A DNA stretch of 64,000 bases, taken from positions 18,763,645 through 18,827,644 of the forward strand of contig NC_061119.1 of NCBI RefSeq assembly GCF_002878395.1, given 5' to 3'. Each line of letters begins with the position of its first letter. The first letter of the stretch is position 1. Shown in pieces: positions 23,501-35,024 of this stretch. Both the position numbers and the translations under genes were made by a program. A model generated the notes under the pieces. That model was not told where the DNA came from. It did not search any database and saw only the letters and a program-made list of their open reading frames with translations. The stretch comes from Capsicum annuum. Taxonomy: Eukaryota; Streptophyta; Magnoliopsida; Solanales; Solanaceae.

Positions 23501-25326
23501 TATCCCTTGGAAATCATTCTTCTTGCCTTAAAATAAGAAATAAATCTACCTTTTGGCGTGCTAATTTCACCTTTCCATTAAAGGACTGATTCATTTGGAA
23601 AATGGAAATATACTTTTTTCGTGCAGCAATCAATTGTGGCATAACAAGACGCTAACCAGTTCATACCCATTATAACATCAAAATCTACCATTTCTAACTC
23701 CTCAAGATCAGCCATCTTATCACGACCACAAACAGTTACTATGCAGTTTCGGTAAACCCTTCTAGCTATAATAGATTCCCCAACCAGTGTGGACACTTCA
23801 AATGGATTAACTAACAGTTTGGGTATTCTTTCAAACTTTCCAACAACCAATAGAGTAACATCAGATAATTTAGAACCGGGATCAATTAAGGTATATAAAT
23901 TGAATGAAAAGATAGACAACATACCCGTAACCACATCTGGGGAAGCCTCTAAATTTTGTCGATCCGCTAGAGCATATGTACGATTCTAAGCCCCTCTAGA
24001 ACTCGTGGCTCCTCTATCACCTCTAACATGACCCATTAGTTGTGCACCTCTTCCTGAATAAGGCATCGATAATGATAATACAACAAATGACCCCGTAGGT
24101 CATGTCATACCCCCTATGCCCCTTCGTGGGCATTCTCTTATCATATGCCCCGACATACAGCACCAATAGCAAACATTGGTCCCCAGCCAACATGCACCCA
24201 AATCATACCTTCCACATTTATTGCATGGCTCTCAAGGAGGTCTCGATTGGCTCATATTCCTTTACCCTTGGTACCCCACTGTCCACGAACTCTGACTCTC
24301 ACTTCTGTGCCCAAATTGATTTTCTCTGGACCCTTGGAACTGTGGTGGGGTACTAGCTGCAGAATAAGAAGATAATGGCCTAGGTGGTCTAGCAGAAAAC
24401 TGTGGTTTGAACCCTCCTTGGGATGCCATGAACTGCCCTGTAGATCTGGCCCTCTTGGAATATCCTCTTTCTAATTCCTGTGTTCTTCTCCTCTGCCTCT
24501 GATCTTCCATTTTCTATGCGAAATCTTGGATCCTCGCTATATCCATATCTTTGTTCAAAGCGGCAATAGTACAATCTCTAACCAGATATGGATCCAGCCT
24601 ATCCACATATTAATGAACTCTGTCATCCATAGTAGCTACAACATTAGGAGCATATCTCAACAAGGAATTAAATCGGAGACTGTACTCCCTCACGCTTATA
24701 TTCCCCTAATGAAGATTTAAAAACTGATTTGCACGGGCCTGATGAATCTCGAATGGAAGATAATGATCAAGAAATACCTTTTGAACTCTTTCCAAGTAGC
24801 TGGGGGTGCATTAATACCCCTAGATCATTTCCAATCCTCGTACCAATATATAGCCTCCCCTTTTAAATCTATACACTGCTAACTCCACTGTCTCTTTACC
24901 TGTTAGATGCATAACATCTAAGGCCCTTTGAATTTGATCAATAAAGTCCTGTGGGTCCTCTTTAAGATCTGATCCAGTAAAAGTGGGAGGATCCATCTTA
25001 AGAAAATCCTGTGTTCGAAGGATAGCCGCCCTATCTGTACCACTAGGACCCGTGGTAGGAATGGCTTGCCCTTGAGCTTGCCCAGCAACTATACGAGTCA
25101 AAAGTTGCACTGCATTTCTAAGATCTTAATCAACAACATTAATAGCTGGGTCTGGGGATATAGTTCTCCTCCTCCTTATTTCTTTCGGAGTGGAAGAAGT
25201 TTCTGATGCATGCTCAACTGGAGCCTCACTTTGATTAGCTGGTATCGTGGGTGACTTACTAGTCCCCTCTCCGGCAGCCACATCTACTTGCTTACCGATA
25301 TTCTTGCTTCTGGTAACCGGCATCAT
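20512..25326 (-). pseudogene. G3 gag-pol polyprotein, one frame with many stop codons
   Basis: The start is ATG at 25,326 (MMPVTRSKN, a usual gypsy gag start) and the end is after the chromodomain (RWRNHQRKEITWEAEEAM, SKYPHLF) at 20,512. Domains in order: gag; double zinc knuckle (24,130-24,220); protease (23,578-23,934, VTGMLSIF, YTLIDPGSKLS); RT (23,517-22,780; [13 protein letters not shown] intact); RNase H (to about 22,100); integrase HHCC (SIHPGSTKMYQDL, CPNCQRVK), core (MDFVIGLP, SDRGTQFT, GQAE) and C-terminus. Every open segment from gag to chromodomain has the same phase. The exception is about 90 bp of gag (24,785-24,875), which is shifted and then returns. Stops in pol lie at 23,578, 23,002, 22,363, 22,231, 22,186, 21,433 and 20,776. 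Confidence 0.93.
24130..24171 (-). other. G3 gag CCHC zinc knuckle
   Basis: The minus-strand translation CYWCCMSGHMIREC is a full CX2CX4HX4C. A partner CNKCGRYDLGAC lies immediately upstream, giving the double-knuckle arrangement of this chromovirus group. It binds genomic RNA in gag. Confidence 0.85.
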
Positions 25327-25543
25327 TACTATAATAAGAGAAACAAACTAATTCAGTGGTCAACTATGACTTCATATACAATATAGGATCTATCGCACGA
25401 TCTAAGACATGAAGAAAAGAAACAATTCCTAAATGTCCATAGCCTCCTGTTTATAGATGTGGTGCACGACACACCGATAAACAAGACACTACGTAGACAC
25501 GGCTTTGTAGACTCACTAGGACGAAATTCTCTGATACCACTTT
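25327..25543 (-). other. G3 leader with primer-binding site
   Basis: The PBS, minus strand TGGTATCAGAG, lies at 25,529-25,539 and matches initiator tRNA-Met. It is separated from the LTR end (25,544) by four bases. The rest is a ~200-bp leader before the gag ATG. Confidence 0.88.
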
Positions 25544-28279
25544 TGTCACGCCTCAAATCCTATTGGGGTAGACTGGCACCCATAACCGAGGAGGCCTGGG
25601 AGAACCAGCTCATAACCTTAAACTTCCCATGCATACCTCTATGACAACCAAAAATTCGGACAGCATCATATCGCATATAAAAGGAAATAATCACCTGTAT
25701 AAGCTCGAGCACACATATATATGTATATACAATACTTGGCCATTGGAGCCATCACTTCTATTAACAAAACACCACCTTGACTGTACATTAGGTCTACAAA
25801 GCCTCTAGACAATACATAGAGTTTAACTAAGGTTGGGACACACCCCTCCATATAACTAACTTCTATACAATACCAAAAGTGACTGGATATGACACGAAAA
25901 GCCCCGAAGCAAACTAGAGCTCACCAAAAGCAGCTGGATATCCTGGCTACTACTTATGCGGTGTATGAGCTGAGGTACCTATGCCTGCAGCATGAAATGC
26001 AGGTCCCCCATGGGGGATATCAGTACGAAATATGTACTGAGTATGTAAAGCTGTAGATAATCACATATGATATAGGAGCTCAATAGAAATCAGAAACAAG
26101 TGAATAAATCGTAATAGAAGTGGACCACACTTACTAGAACTTGTGACAACCTGTACATTATATTTATTCAATCACTTTACCTTCGTTCTTATCATCTTTG
26201 TAATCATTACTGTACTGTACAATGACCATTAGGCTGCCTCCAGTACATATCAACTGGGATCGACCTATGATAGGCTTATGACCCTGGGATACCACCCATA
26301 AACACATAAATAAGGATCAACCCATGATTGGCTTATGCCCCTGGGATACCACCCGATAAGAGAGAACTTCCATCACTTAGTTCAATTAATCTTTGAGATT
26401 GTTATTTCGGTCGCCACCGCATTTTTGATACTTTGAAATAATGATACATCAATAAGAGACATATAAATATACCATCAATGCAATAACAATGAAGTAAGAA
26501 CTCATTGGCACATCAATGAAGTGTTTTGGAGTCATCAATGCCATAACAATGAAGTAGGAACTTATTGGTATATTAATGAAACATTTTGGAGTCATTAATA
26601 GCACATGGATCTTGTTTGAGTAACCGGATACCTTCTGACATTCATTAGTGCAATAAACATGTAAGATTTGGAAAACAAGTAAGTATTGGAATGTCTTGAC
26701 ATCTTGTAGGGTGGAAACAAGTTCATTGGTAATGTAGGACATCATACAAAACCATTATGGATCACATGTTACTGAATAACTTTGGAAACTTTCTTAATAG
26801 AACAATTGTTCACTTTCATACCAAAGATATGGTATAGAGTATGCTTTACATACCTGACTGTCAACCTTCAATACTAGTCCCAAATGGACTTCCCATCTTT
26901 TCGGATTACTTATCTACAATGAACATATAAAGCAATCTAGTATTAGCGATCAAACGTCACAATTCAATTATTTGAATTCACCAAACTATTGGTTAAGTAG
27001 TAAGCCTTAATTACACCTAAAGGGTGTCACTTTAACCCTCTTATACTCCAATTACATTCATATGCCATGCATATTCATACAATATCCTCCAATATCAAGT
27101 TTGGATTCATTTATCCTTCCAACCAATCCATTAAACCAAATTGAGTCATAGACATAAATAATCATCAATTCAATAGTATATCACCATATCCACCTTCCAT
27201 AACTCAATTACCATATCCACCTTCCACAATTCAATACAACCAAACCATGCAAAATAGTCCATAACCCTATTTTCATCACCTTTCAATAACAACCAATACA
27301 TATAATCCTCTATCACACATATACATATGGAAAAGAACAAAGGAAAACAATATTCATACCTTAGAATTCACCTCTTGATTATGCAATCCTATTTGCACAA
27401 ATAACAGGTGCCGTTCGAAGCTCTCAAGATGACAAACGCAGTTATCGGATTACTTTGGAATTTCTAGGGTTGAATCAAAAGTAATTTAAAGGTCAAATTT
27501 GGCTAGGGTTTGTTCTTTCTCATTGATTGATGATGAAAATGAGTTTTTGAACTCATATACATGTATATATACACATATTCCCGTCCATAATATAATAGGA
27601 AATGACCAAAATGCCTTTAAAATTTAAATAATGTCAAATCTGTCCTTTGGTGGACTGTTTTGATAAGCTAAAGTAGATTGACCATAACTCTTTCCTCCGA
27701 TATCGGATTTAGGTGAAATTGGTATCGTTCGAAGGATAATTCAAAGGGCTTTCATTTCATATAAATTAGGCCACCCAGTTCGTCCTGTACAAGTATTTAT
27801 GGTCGTTTGAAGTTGACCCTAAAAAACTATTTTGATAGGCTGAAGTAAAACGAGTATAACTCCTTACTCAGATGTTGGATTTGGATGAAACCAATTGCAT
27901 TGGAAAGAAGACTCAAAGATCTTTCTTATCGGTCACAGCTCTCCCAGTTCATTATATTAAGGGAGTTATTATCATTTGAAATTGATCCAAAAATTTGGCT
28001 GGCCTCAGTAGTTTGTGTGCAGGAAATTTTCCTGCACATTTACTATTCCCAAATATCCCGGCCACTGTTTTATAGTTTCGAACGTGCTCAATTATATCCG
28101 AAACCTATCCATTTTTAGAAATCTTTATATCGTTGGAAAGCTTATTCAATAACCTTCGCATGGAACCATCGATGGGCAAATTTCGGTATAAATAAAATAA
28201 AAAAATTAATTCCATATAAATAACACCAATACACGTACTTGAATATGCCAATACACGTACTTGAATACGGGATGTTACA
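25544..28279 (-). repeat. G3 5' LTR
   Basis: It is 2,736 bp and collinear with 17,643-20,380, with the same internal short tandem units. The outer end is TGTTACA at 28,279, followed by ATAAC. Confidence 0.93.
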
Positions 28280-28284
28280 ATAAC

Positions 28285-28959
28285 TTTCACAATTCCACTT
28301 TCAAATCACTTTACCATTCACCATAGATACAAGAAAACACACACACACTTGGAGATCCTATAACCGACATAAACCATGTGAGCTACATGGAGTCCAACGT
28401 ACAACCCATGTTGGGGAGAAACTAATTTCACTTAGAAAGAGGACTCTCATATATTTCCGTTGATATATAGTATCTCACCAGATCATTGTGTACGAGGAGT
28501 TATGATCGTTTGAAGTTGACTCAAAAATTCGCTTTTGATAGGTGAAGTAGATCGACCATAAATTTTTGCTTCGATAGACAAATTGGATGAAACCAATTTT
28601 ATTGGAAAGAAGACTCTCAGAGCTTTCCGTTGATATATAGTAGATCACCCAGATCATTATGTACAAGGAGTTATGATTGTTTAAAGCTGGAGCAAAAATA
28701 CGCCAGGCCTCAGTTCCTTTTTTCTGCACGTTTTACTGTTCACTACTATTCACAATTTGATTGGAATGTTCATAACTCATCGCTAGGGTGTCCGTTTTGG
28801 ATGATCCACATATCTTTGGAATAATTATTCGATACTCTACGTAATGGTAGATCATAATCTAAGACATTCCGCATGGAAAAATTTATAATTCATTCTAGAA
28901 GATAGAACCCAATACGTATACGCACAAAATTTCAACGAAAAATTTCCTGGGGTATTACA
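28285..28959 (-). repeat. G2 5' LTR, right half, with ~1.06-kb internal deletion
   Basis: It resumes the G2 LTR after G3. At about 28,420 the sequence passes from the equivalent of 11,925 (word GTTGGGGAGA) straight to the equivalent of 12,985 (AACTAATTTCACTTAG), so about 1,060 bp is missing. It ends GGGGTATTACA at 28,959. The two halves sum to 1,401 bp against 2,449 in the intact copy. Confidence 0.9.
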
Positions 28960-30110
28960 CTATTAGTGGGGTAACTCAAAGTAGATTGAACCCACCAACT
29001 GGTCAATTAGTTAAAAATTATAATAAAATGAAGAATTCGAAAGAAATAGCCAAAATGATAGTAGTGAGTTGTTTTTCTTTCTCTTTTGCTTCTTTGGAGG
29101 CTTTTATTTATTATATTCAAGCAATTTATAATCTCATGTTTACAGGTATTCCTAGAAATACTTGTAGATCCGATATTTTTAGACTCTATGCACAATATGT
29201 TTAGTATTTATCTGCATCATTAAAAAATATTTCATGTAGCGTTGCTCTAACTTTTGATCTTGGTCATGCTGTTAACAAAAATGATTATTTAACAATTACT
29301 TATCATTAGATAGATAGTAATTTTGTTATGCAAAAACATATTCTAGTATTTTACATTATGAAGATCGTAGACACACCAAAAAAATTATTTCTGAATCTAT
29401 TTCTAAAGTTACAAAACAGTATGGTATTGAAATAAAAGTATTATTTATATCTTTTGATAATGCATCTAACGACAAGACTAAAGTTGACTTGTTAAAAGTT
29501 AAACTTTCTCCGTCGTTATCCAAAATATTTCATGTTAAGTGTGCTTGTCATATATATAATTTAATCGTTAGAGATGGTCTTGAATTTTTTGAGCTTTATA
29601 TTGAAAAGATTAACCTTGATGTTGCTTTATTCAAGGAAATCATTGAAAAATTAGAATGAGAGAATTTAGAAAGAAATGTGAAAAAAATGGATGTAGACTG
29701 ATATTAATGCTTGAAGAATGTGATACTAGATGAAATGCTACTTATAATTATTTAGGAACTTGTGTTACTTATAAAGTTTTTAGTACAATGACTTTTAATC
29801 AATATTGTGGTTCTTTTCCCGAGTGTATGTTATATGATTCTGATTGGGCAACAACTGTCGATCTTGTTAAATTTTTTAAAAAAAATTATATAGCTACGAT
29901 TGAATTTTATTGTGATTATTATCCTACTGTTTGGAATATTTCAGCTTATTTAGCCGACATTTCTTGTTTGCTTAACGAATATAAGAATAAAGAAGGTTAC
30001 AAAGAAGCTATTAATGCAATGATTGATAAATTTTAAAAATATGTTTATCCGCTTCCCCCAATTTACTTGATTGGTGCTATAATAAATTCATGTATGAAAT
30101 TTAATACTAT
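28960..30110 (+). pseudogene. hAT transposase piece 2 (catalytic region)
   Basis: The + strand is degenerate, with stops and frame changes. Recognisable segments: SRLNPPTGQLVKNYNKMKN, GIPRNTCRSDIFRLYAQYV (the hAT R-T-T/N-x-R-D motif), CSVALTFDLGHAVNKNDYL followed by TITYH (start of the RNase H-like core), CHIYNLIVRDGLEFFEL at about 29,540-29,595, and a final open frame at 29,788-30,036 with DSDWATTVDLVKFFKKNYIA and SAYLADISCLLNEYKNKEGY. It ends at the T1 insertion with LIGAIINSCMKFNTI. The transposase would cut and paste its own ends, but it cannot here. Confidence 0.8.
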
Positions 30111-30923
30111 TGTTGAACAATAAAATTCTCGAGACCGAAAATAAATAAATCGAGACAAGAAAATATATTGCAATAATTAATTTATTGATTTCAATGCGAG
30201 TGTTACAATCTCTATGAATCCTCTGATTCGCCTTTTCAAATATAAATTCAAGAGCTTAAAGTTTGATATTGAATTTGAACTTAATTTGTTGATTTGAGAG
30301 ACTTGATCTTGACTTGTGTTTGAATTCAAAGGCTTTTGAGCTTGTTCTTGAATATTGCATTCTTAATCTTAAATCTTGATGAACTTGATTTGAATGCTTG
30401 AGTTTTTTAGAGAAATTTCGGTGTTTGATCCACGAGCTTTCTCTTGCTACTTGTTATAGATCTGGGGGTCCCTTTTCTGAATTATGAGACCCCTATTTAT
30501 ACTTATGAAAAAGGAAAAGTCATGATCAATATGGACTTCTTTGACCAATCAAATTTAAGTGACATGGCACCTTTTATGAGCTTTGATTCCATGGTCTGCT
30601 GTATCATTTAATGACATATGGCACGGTCCTATTGGCTTTCACTTGACTTTGCATGCCACGTCATTTGACACATGACGCTTATTTGGGCCTCTAGAATATG
30701 ACAATATCTTGGGCTGTAGTAAAGTGGGCTCATCATTTTGTAGCCCAAATTAATGGACTAACCCAATAAAAATTGGACTTTAATTAAATTCATACATATT
30801 TGGACTTAAATAATTAATTCAATTATATTAATCTGCAATATTTATTTGAGACTAATATATTTTGAATTTAATATAACCCGAATTTTGTACGGATTTAAGT
30901 TTAATAAAATTACATTGCCCACA
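30111..30923 (-). repeat. T1 3' LTR-like end (about 0.8 kb)
   Basis: On the minus strand it is preceded by a purine stretch, AAGTAGGGGACATT, and begins TGTGGGCAATG (30,923). It ends ...TTGTTCAACA at 30,111. The boundary at 30,923 could instead be about 13 bp further right. It only loosely resembles the 394-bp LTR at the other end (shared order GAAAATAAAT, TTTATTGAT, GTTACAA). Confidence 0.5.
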
Positions 30924-31039
30924 AATGTCCCCTACTTCAAGACTTGTCGAGGCATCTAGATCTTCATAGACTAGACTTGAAGTACACAAATGACCCGATA
31001 TATATAATAAATATAAAAATATTAAACTTGAATTATATC

Positions 31040-31075
<36 letters not shown>

Positions 31076-31660
31076 GTTTGTGTAGTATCGATTTCCATGT
31101 AAAAGAAACAAAGAAAGGGTTGACTTTTCTATTTTATATTCGTTTGTGTAGTATCGATTTCCGTGTAAAAGAAATAAAGAAAGGGTTGACTTTTCTATTT
31201 TAACCATGCAATGCTGATGTCATCCTTCTTTTTTCCTTATTTTATTAGTAATGGGATTGTATTAATCGCTATTTCCTTGCCGCCTCTATTTACGGAAAAA
31301 GTTGCTTCTTTATCTTCTTTTACTGCACATGCACGAGTTCATTACCAAATCCTCTTTTTTTTTTCCATGACTACCAGGCATTCTTTGAATTGTATTAGAA
31401 GTCAAATTGTAAGACCAATTCTTGTTGGTCATTGAATATTTTGGCCGACTTTGACTTCTGTAAATACCAATCATTTAATCGCTTGTGATTCAGAATTCAA
31501 CTACTGCAATTCACATCGATTTCGTTTGATTATTGGTTGTGCCGTGGCTGCCATACAATTGGTGAGTTATTTGTTTTTCTTTATTTGTTTGTCATTGTTT
31601 CTTTTTTCCTTTTTTATTTTGGTAGGGTTGAAAGAAATAGCAATATGCAACAATCGGCAT
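30924..31660. repeat. T1 3' region: TA microsatellite and 65-bp direct duplication
   Basis: A TA run lies at 31,041-31,072. Two tandem copies of a ~65-bp unit, starting ATTCGTTTGTGTAGTATCG, lie at 31,073-31,137 and 31,138-31,202 with only a few differences. 31,203-31,660 holds no convincing gene; its short open frames lack recognisable domains. Confidence 0.7.
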
Positions 31661-32900
31661 AGGGTGCGAGAGTTTAACTTCGCCTCCGTACACTCTAAGA
31701 CCGACCAATTTGGCTTCAAGATGGTGGCTTTGCAACAATCATCTTACGGTGCGAGAGTTTAATTTCGCCTCCGTACACTCTAAAACCGACCAATTTGACT
31801 TTAAGATGGTGGCTTTGCAACAATCGGCTTAGGGTGCGAGATTTTAACTTCACCTTCGTACACTCTAAAACCGACCAATTTGGCTTCAAGATGGTGGCTT
31901 TGCAACAATCGGCTTAAGGTGTGCGAGGCTTCGTCACCTCAAGACCCGATCAATTTTGCTTGAAGACGGTGGACGTCGGCTTAAGGTGTGCGAGGCTTTA
32001 TCACCTCAAGACCCGACTAATTTTGCTTGAAGCCGGACCCTTTACATAATAAATCCATCAGAATGTCAGCTTAAGGTGCAAAGGGACAAATCTTGTCCAC
32101 CTTAAGGCATGGAAATTTCGATATTCTTGTAAGGATAATCCCGTGAGAGGCCAGCTTAAGGTGCAAAGGGATAAATTTTATCTACCTTAAGGGATGGAAC
32201 TTTTGAGATCCTTTTATGGATAAACCCGTAAGCGGCCCGCTTAAGGTGCAAAGGGACAAATTTTGTCCACCTTAAGGCATGGAAATTTTCAGATTCTTTG
32301 AAGGATAAACTCGTAAGCGGCCAGCTTAAGGTACAAGAGTTTAACTTCGCCTCCGTCACCTTAAGACCCGACCAATTTTTTCTTGAAGACGGTGGACATC
32401 AGTTTAAGGTGTACGAGGCTTCGTCACCTCAAGACCCAACTAATTTTTTCTTGAAGACGGTGGACCTCGGCTTAAGGTGTGCGAGGTTTCGTAACCTCAA
32501 GACCCGACCAATTTTGCTTAAAGACGCAATGGTTTTCTCTAAGTATGGGCACTTTCATTGATGCATTTATGTGCTGATGTTCTCTAAGTATGGGCCTTTT
32601 CATTGATGCATTTATGCGTTGGTCTTCTTTAAGTATGGGCCCTTTATTGATCAGCTTAAGGTGCAAAGGGACAAATTTTGTCCACCTTAAGGAATGGAAA
32701 TTTTGATATCCTTGAAAGGATAAACCCGTTAGAGGCCAACTTAAGGTGCAAAGGGACAAATTTTGTCCACCTTAAGGAATGTAAATTTTGATATCCCTTT
32801 AAGGATAAACCCGTTAGAGGGCAACTTAAGGTGCAAAGGGATAAATTTTGTCCACCTTAAGGCATGGAAATTTTGATATCCTTTTAGTTGTAGGCTTGGA
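31655..32900. repeat. T1 mosaic tandem array B
   Basis: The array has three related unit types of about 67-90 bp in runs. One contains CGCCTCCGTACACTCTAA and GACCGACCAATTTGG (from 31,660); one contains GTGTGCGAGGCTTCGTCACC (31,918-32,520, interspersed); one contains GGTGCAAAGGGACAAATTTT and CACCTTAAGGCATGG (32,060-32,330 and 32,650-32,900). The words CTTAAGGTG and its near-complement CACCTTAAG recur as short inverted pairs inside each unit. Open frames here are translation shadows of the repeat. Confidence 0.8.
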
Positions 32901-33246
32901 GAACTTTGGCATTCCAAATCCCATTGAAGGAACTCTTTCTTTTCAATGGGTTGCCCCCATTGAGTCATAGATATTTAGAGTAAGTCCAAAATTTTATTAG
33001 AATAGTTTCATACTTGGTATCAATATGGTAGATACTGAGGGAACATATATTTTTTTTTACACTCATGCAACTGAACTCAGAATGAAATTCCAAGCGCCTA
33101 CGTACCTCACTAAAGAGGATCAAGTCACAACGTAGTTTTGGGTGAGTGTTTTTTTGTGTGTCCTAACTTTTGCCTACGCCGACTCTTTTGAGGTTTTCAA
33201 CCTAGCGAACTTTCATCATTTTTTACATATTTTTTTTGAGTTGTAC
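32901..33246 (-). other. T1 spacer between arrays
   Basis: Non-coding. It contains the conserved-looking string CAAGCGCCTACGTACCTCAC and GATCAAGTCACAACGTAG (33,091-33,137), of a kind I associate with Tat-group 3' regions from memory. No gene is seen. Confidence 0.5.
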
Positions 33247-33545
33247 ACAGTTTATACTCATACAAGCCAGGAGTGGACATGCAGTTTATACTCGTGCCTT
33301 AAGGAGTGTAATTACAGTTTATACTCGTGCCTTAAGGAGTGTACATGCAGTATATACTCATGCCTTAATGAGTGTTTTGACTTGCAGTTTAGGCTCATGC
33401 GTCGAGAAGCGTACATACAGTTTATACTCATGCTTTAAGGAGTGTACATGCAGTTTATACTCGTGCCTTAAGGAGTGTATATGTAGTTTATACTCGTGCC
33501 TTAAGGAGTATACACGCAGTTTATACTCGTTCCTTAAGGAGAGTC
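33247..33545. repeat. T1 tandem array A (~33-bp unit, about 9 copies)
   Basis: The unit is approximately CAGTTTATACTCGTGCCTTA plus AGGAGTGTACATG, repeated about nine times with lengths of 33-37 bp. Because 33 is a multiple of three, both forward frames show an 11-residue repeat. That is a by-product, not a protein. It lies directly downstream (minus strand) of the integrase stop. Confidence 0.85.
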
Positions 33546-33553
33546 ATCTTCCT

Positions 33554-34853
33554 TCAAGGATAGTACTTCTTCAAAAAATTAGCGTTGATGGGGCCAACCC
33601 TCACGCCATCTGCATCGACAAGCTTGTAAGCACCATTTGAATAGGCCTCTTGTACGATATACGGTCCATCCCACTTCGAGGTGAATTTGCCGCCAAACTT
33701 ATGAGAAGTGATAATGGGCCTTCTTACTGCAAGAACTTGATCTCCAACTTGGAAGCACCTCAAGCGAACCCTTTCGTTGAAAGAACAAGATAGCTGAGAT
33801 TGATAGCATTCAAGATTTTGTTGAGCCTCCAGCCTTCTCTCATCAAGATCTTCTAACTCCGCAAGATACAACTTAGCATTTTCTTCATCGGTGAGCCCTT
33901 CTTGAATAGCCATTCTCAAAGAAGGTATTTGACACTCAAGTGGCAGGACTGCTTCAAATCTAAAAGCAAGTGAGTATGGGGTTGCTTGCATTGGTGTACG
34001 GTAAGTTGTCCTATACGCCCATAAAGCTTCTTCCATTCGCTCATGCCAGTCTCGCTTGGATTTGGAGATGAATTTCTTCAACAAGTTGCATAAAGTCTTA
34101 TTGAAGGCTTCAGCTAGACCATTGGTGGCAGCATAATACATTGAAGACTTGCGCTGCTTGAAGCCAAAGAGGTCACAGATCTTGTTCATCAACTTATTAT
34201 CAAATGGCTTGCTGTTGTCGGTTATTATGTACTAAGGAATTCCAAAGTGGTAGATGATATTCACTCGGATGAAGTTTGCAATATTTTTTTTCTTTACATC
34301 CTTGAGAGCAACAGCTTCGGCCCACTTTGAGAAGTAATCTGTTACGGCCAAGATGTATAAGTGCCTACCAGAAGATTTTGGTAGTGGACCGACAACATCT
34401 ATTCCCCAAGTATTGAATGGCCATGACGCTACGGTTGGATGCGGTACCTCTGGAGGTTGATGTATGAAATTGCATGGAATTGGCAAGCTTTGCATCTTTT
34501 AGCATAGCCTAAGCAACCTTTCACCATCATTGGCCAATAATATCTCATCCTTTTAATGTGAAAATGGAGCTTCTGTCCAGATTGATGTGATCTACAAACT
34601 CCTGAATGTGCTTCTTGCGAAGCTTGGATTGCTTCTTCCTCTCCCAAACACCGTAAGAGTACTCCTTCAAATGATCTTCTGTACAGTGTGTCCTTATAGT
34701 AAAGGAAGTGAGGTGCACAACGACGAATGTCAGTCTTTCTCCTTGGATCTTCTGGAAGTATCCCATAACATGAGTAATCAATGATAAGTTGTTGTCAATC
34801 TTCTTTTTCATTTTCAGATACGAAAACGAGGTATTAAACTTTATCTTCTTCAT
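33554..34853 (-). pseudogene. T1 integrase (Tat/Ogre type)
   Basis: Minus strand. The zinc-binding part is at 34,429-34,647 (QEAHSGVCRSHQSGQKLHFH, CLGYAKRCKACQFHA). The core is at 34,232-34,495 (VASWPFNTWGIDVVGPLPKS, DYFSKWAEAVALKDVKKKNI). The rest (33,554-34,192) has TDN just upstream, then ATNGLAEAFNKTLCNLLKKF with the catalytic Glu kept, WAYRTTYRTPMQATPYSLAF, EAVLPLECQIPSLRMAIQEG and the terminal KWDGPYIVQEAYSNGAYKL. A frameshift near 34,480 and a stop at 34,232 break it. No RT precedes it, and upstream (to 34,853) the sequence degenerates into leader. Confidence 0.88.
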
Positions 34854-35024
34854 TATTGTTTGATGGGGGTACTACCCATTCTTGTCTTGTCGAAGTGTAG
34901 ATTTGATGACGAGTCTTGAAGTACTAATAAAGCTTCCATCTTTATATGGTGGCTACAGATTTGCGGATCTGATTTATGAGGGAAGAGATAAAGGACAGAT
35001 TTGGTCCCACTGGGCATGCCAATT
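34854..35024 (-). other. T1 leader with probable primer-binding site
   Basis: The minus-strand TTGGCATGCCCAGTGGGACC (35,003-35,022) lies two bases inside the LTR end and occupies the PBS position. The tRNA it would pair with is not certain from sequence alone. Confidence 0.6.

Larger units (their letters stand above)
17643..28279 (-). mobile_element. Gypsy element G3 (chromovirus), minus strand, nearly complete
   Basis: It is 10,637 bp, flanked by the perfect target duplication ATAAC (17,638-17,642; 28,280-28,284) inside the G2 5' LTR. LTRs are 2,738 and 2,736 bp with TGTCACGCC / TGTTACA ends on the + strand. PBS, gag, protease, RT, RNase H, integrase, chromodomain and PPT are all present in the expected order. 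The LTRs look about 95% identical by eye, with more differences in the first 500 bp. It is the youngest clearly dated insertion of the left half. Confidence 0.95.
11076..28959 (-). mobile_element. Gypsy element G2 (chromovirus), minus strand, hosting G3
   Basis: It is flanked by a perfect 5-bp target duplication, CTATT at 11,071-11,075 and 28,960-28,964, in the hAT transposase. LTRs begin TGTAACGCC / TGTAATGCC (+ strand view) and end ATTACA. A PBS, PPT, RT, RNase H, integrase and chromodomain are present, but gag and protease are deleted. Without G3 and its duplicated 5 bp it is about 7.2 kb. The two LTRs look about 90% identical by eye, so it is older than G3, which sits inside its 5' LTR. 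Confidence 0.93.

Noticed and set aside
31211..31762. Two forward ORFs in the T1 3' region
   Set aside because: They lie in non-coding retrotransposon 3' sequence and one runs into the tandem array.
31655..33545. CRISPR-like spacing of repeats
   Set aside because: Plant nuclear context; units are contiguous tandem repeats without unique spacers.
33142..33640. Two overlapping forward ORFs with an 11-residue repeat, looking like a Cys-rich repeat protein
   Set aside because: They are translations of the 33-bp tandem array of T1 in two frames, next to an integrase on the other strand; there is no start context or domain.
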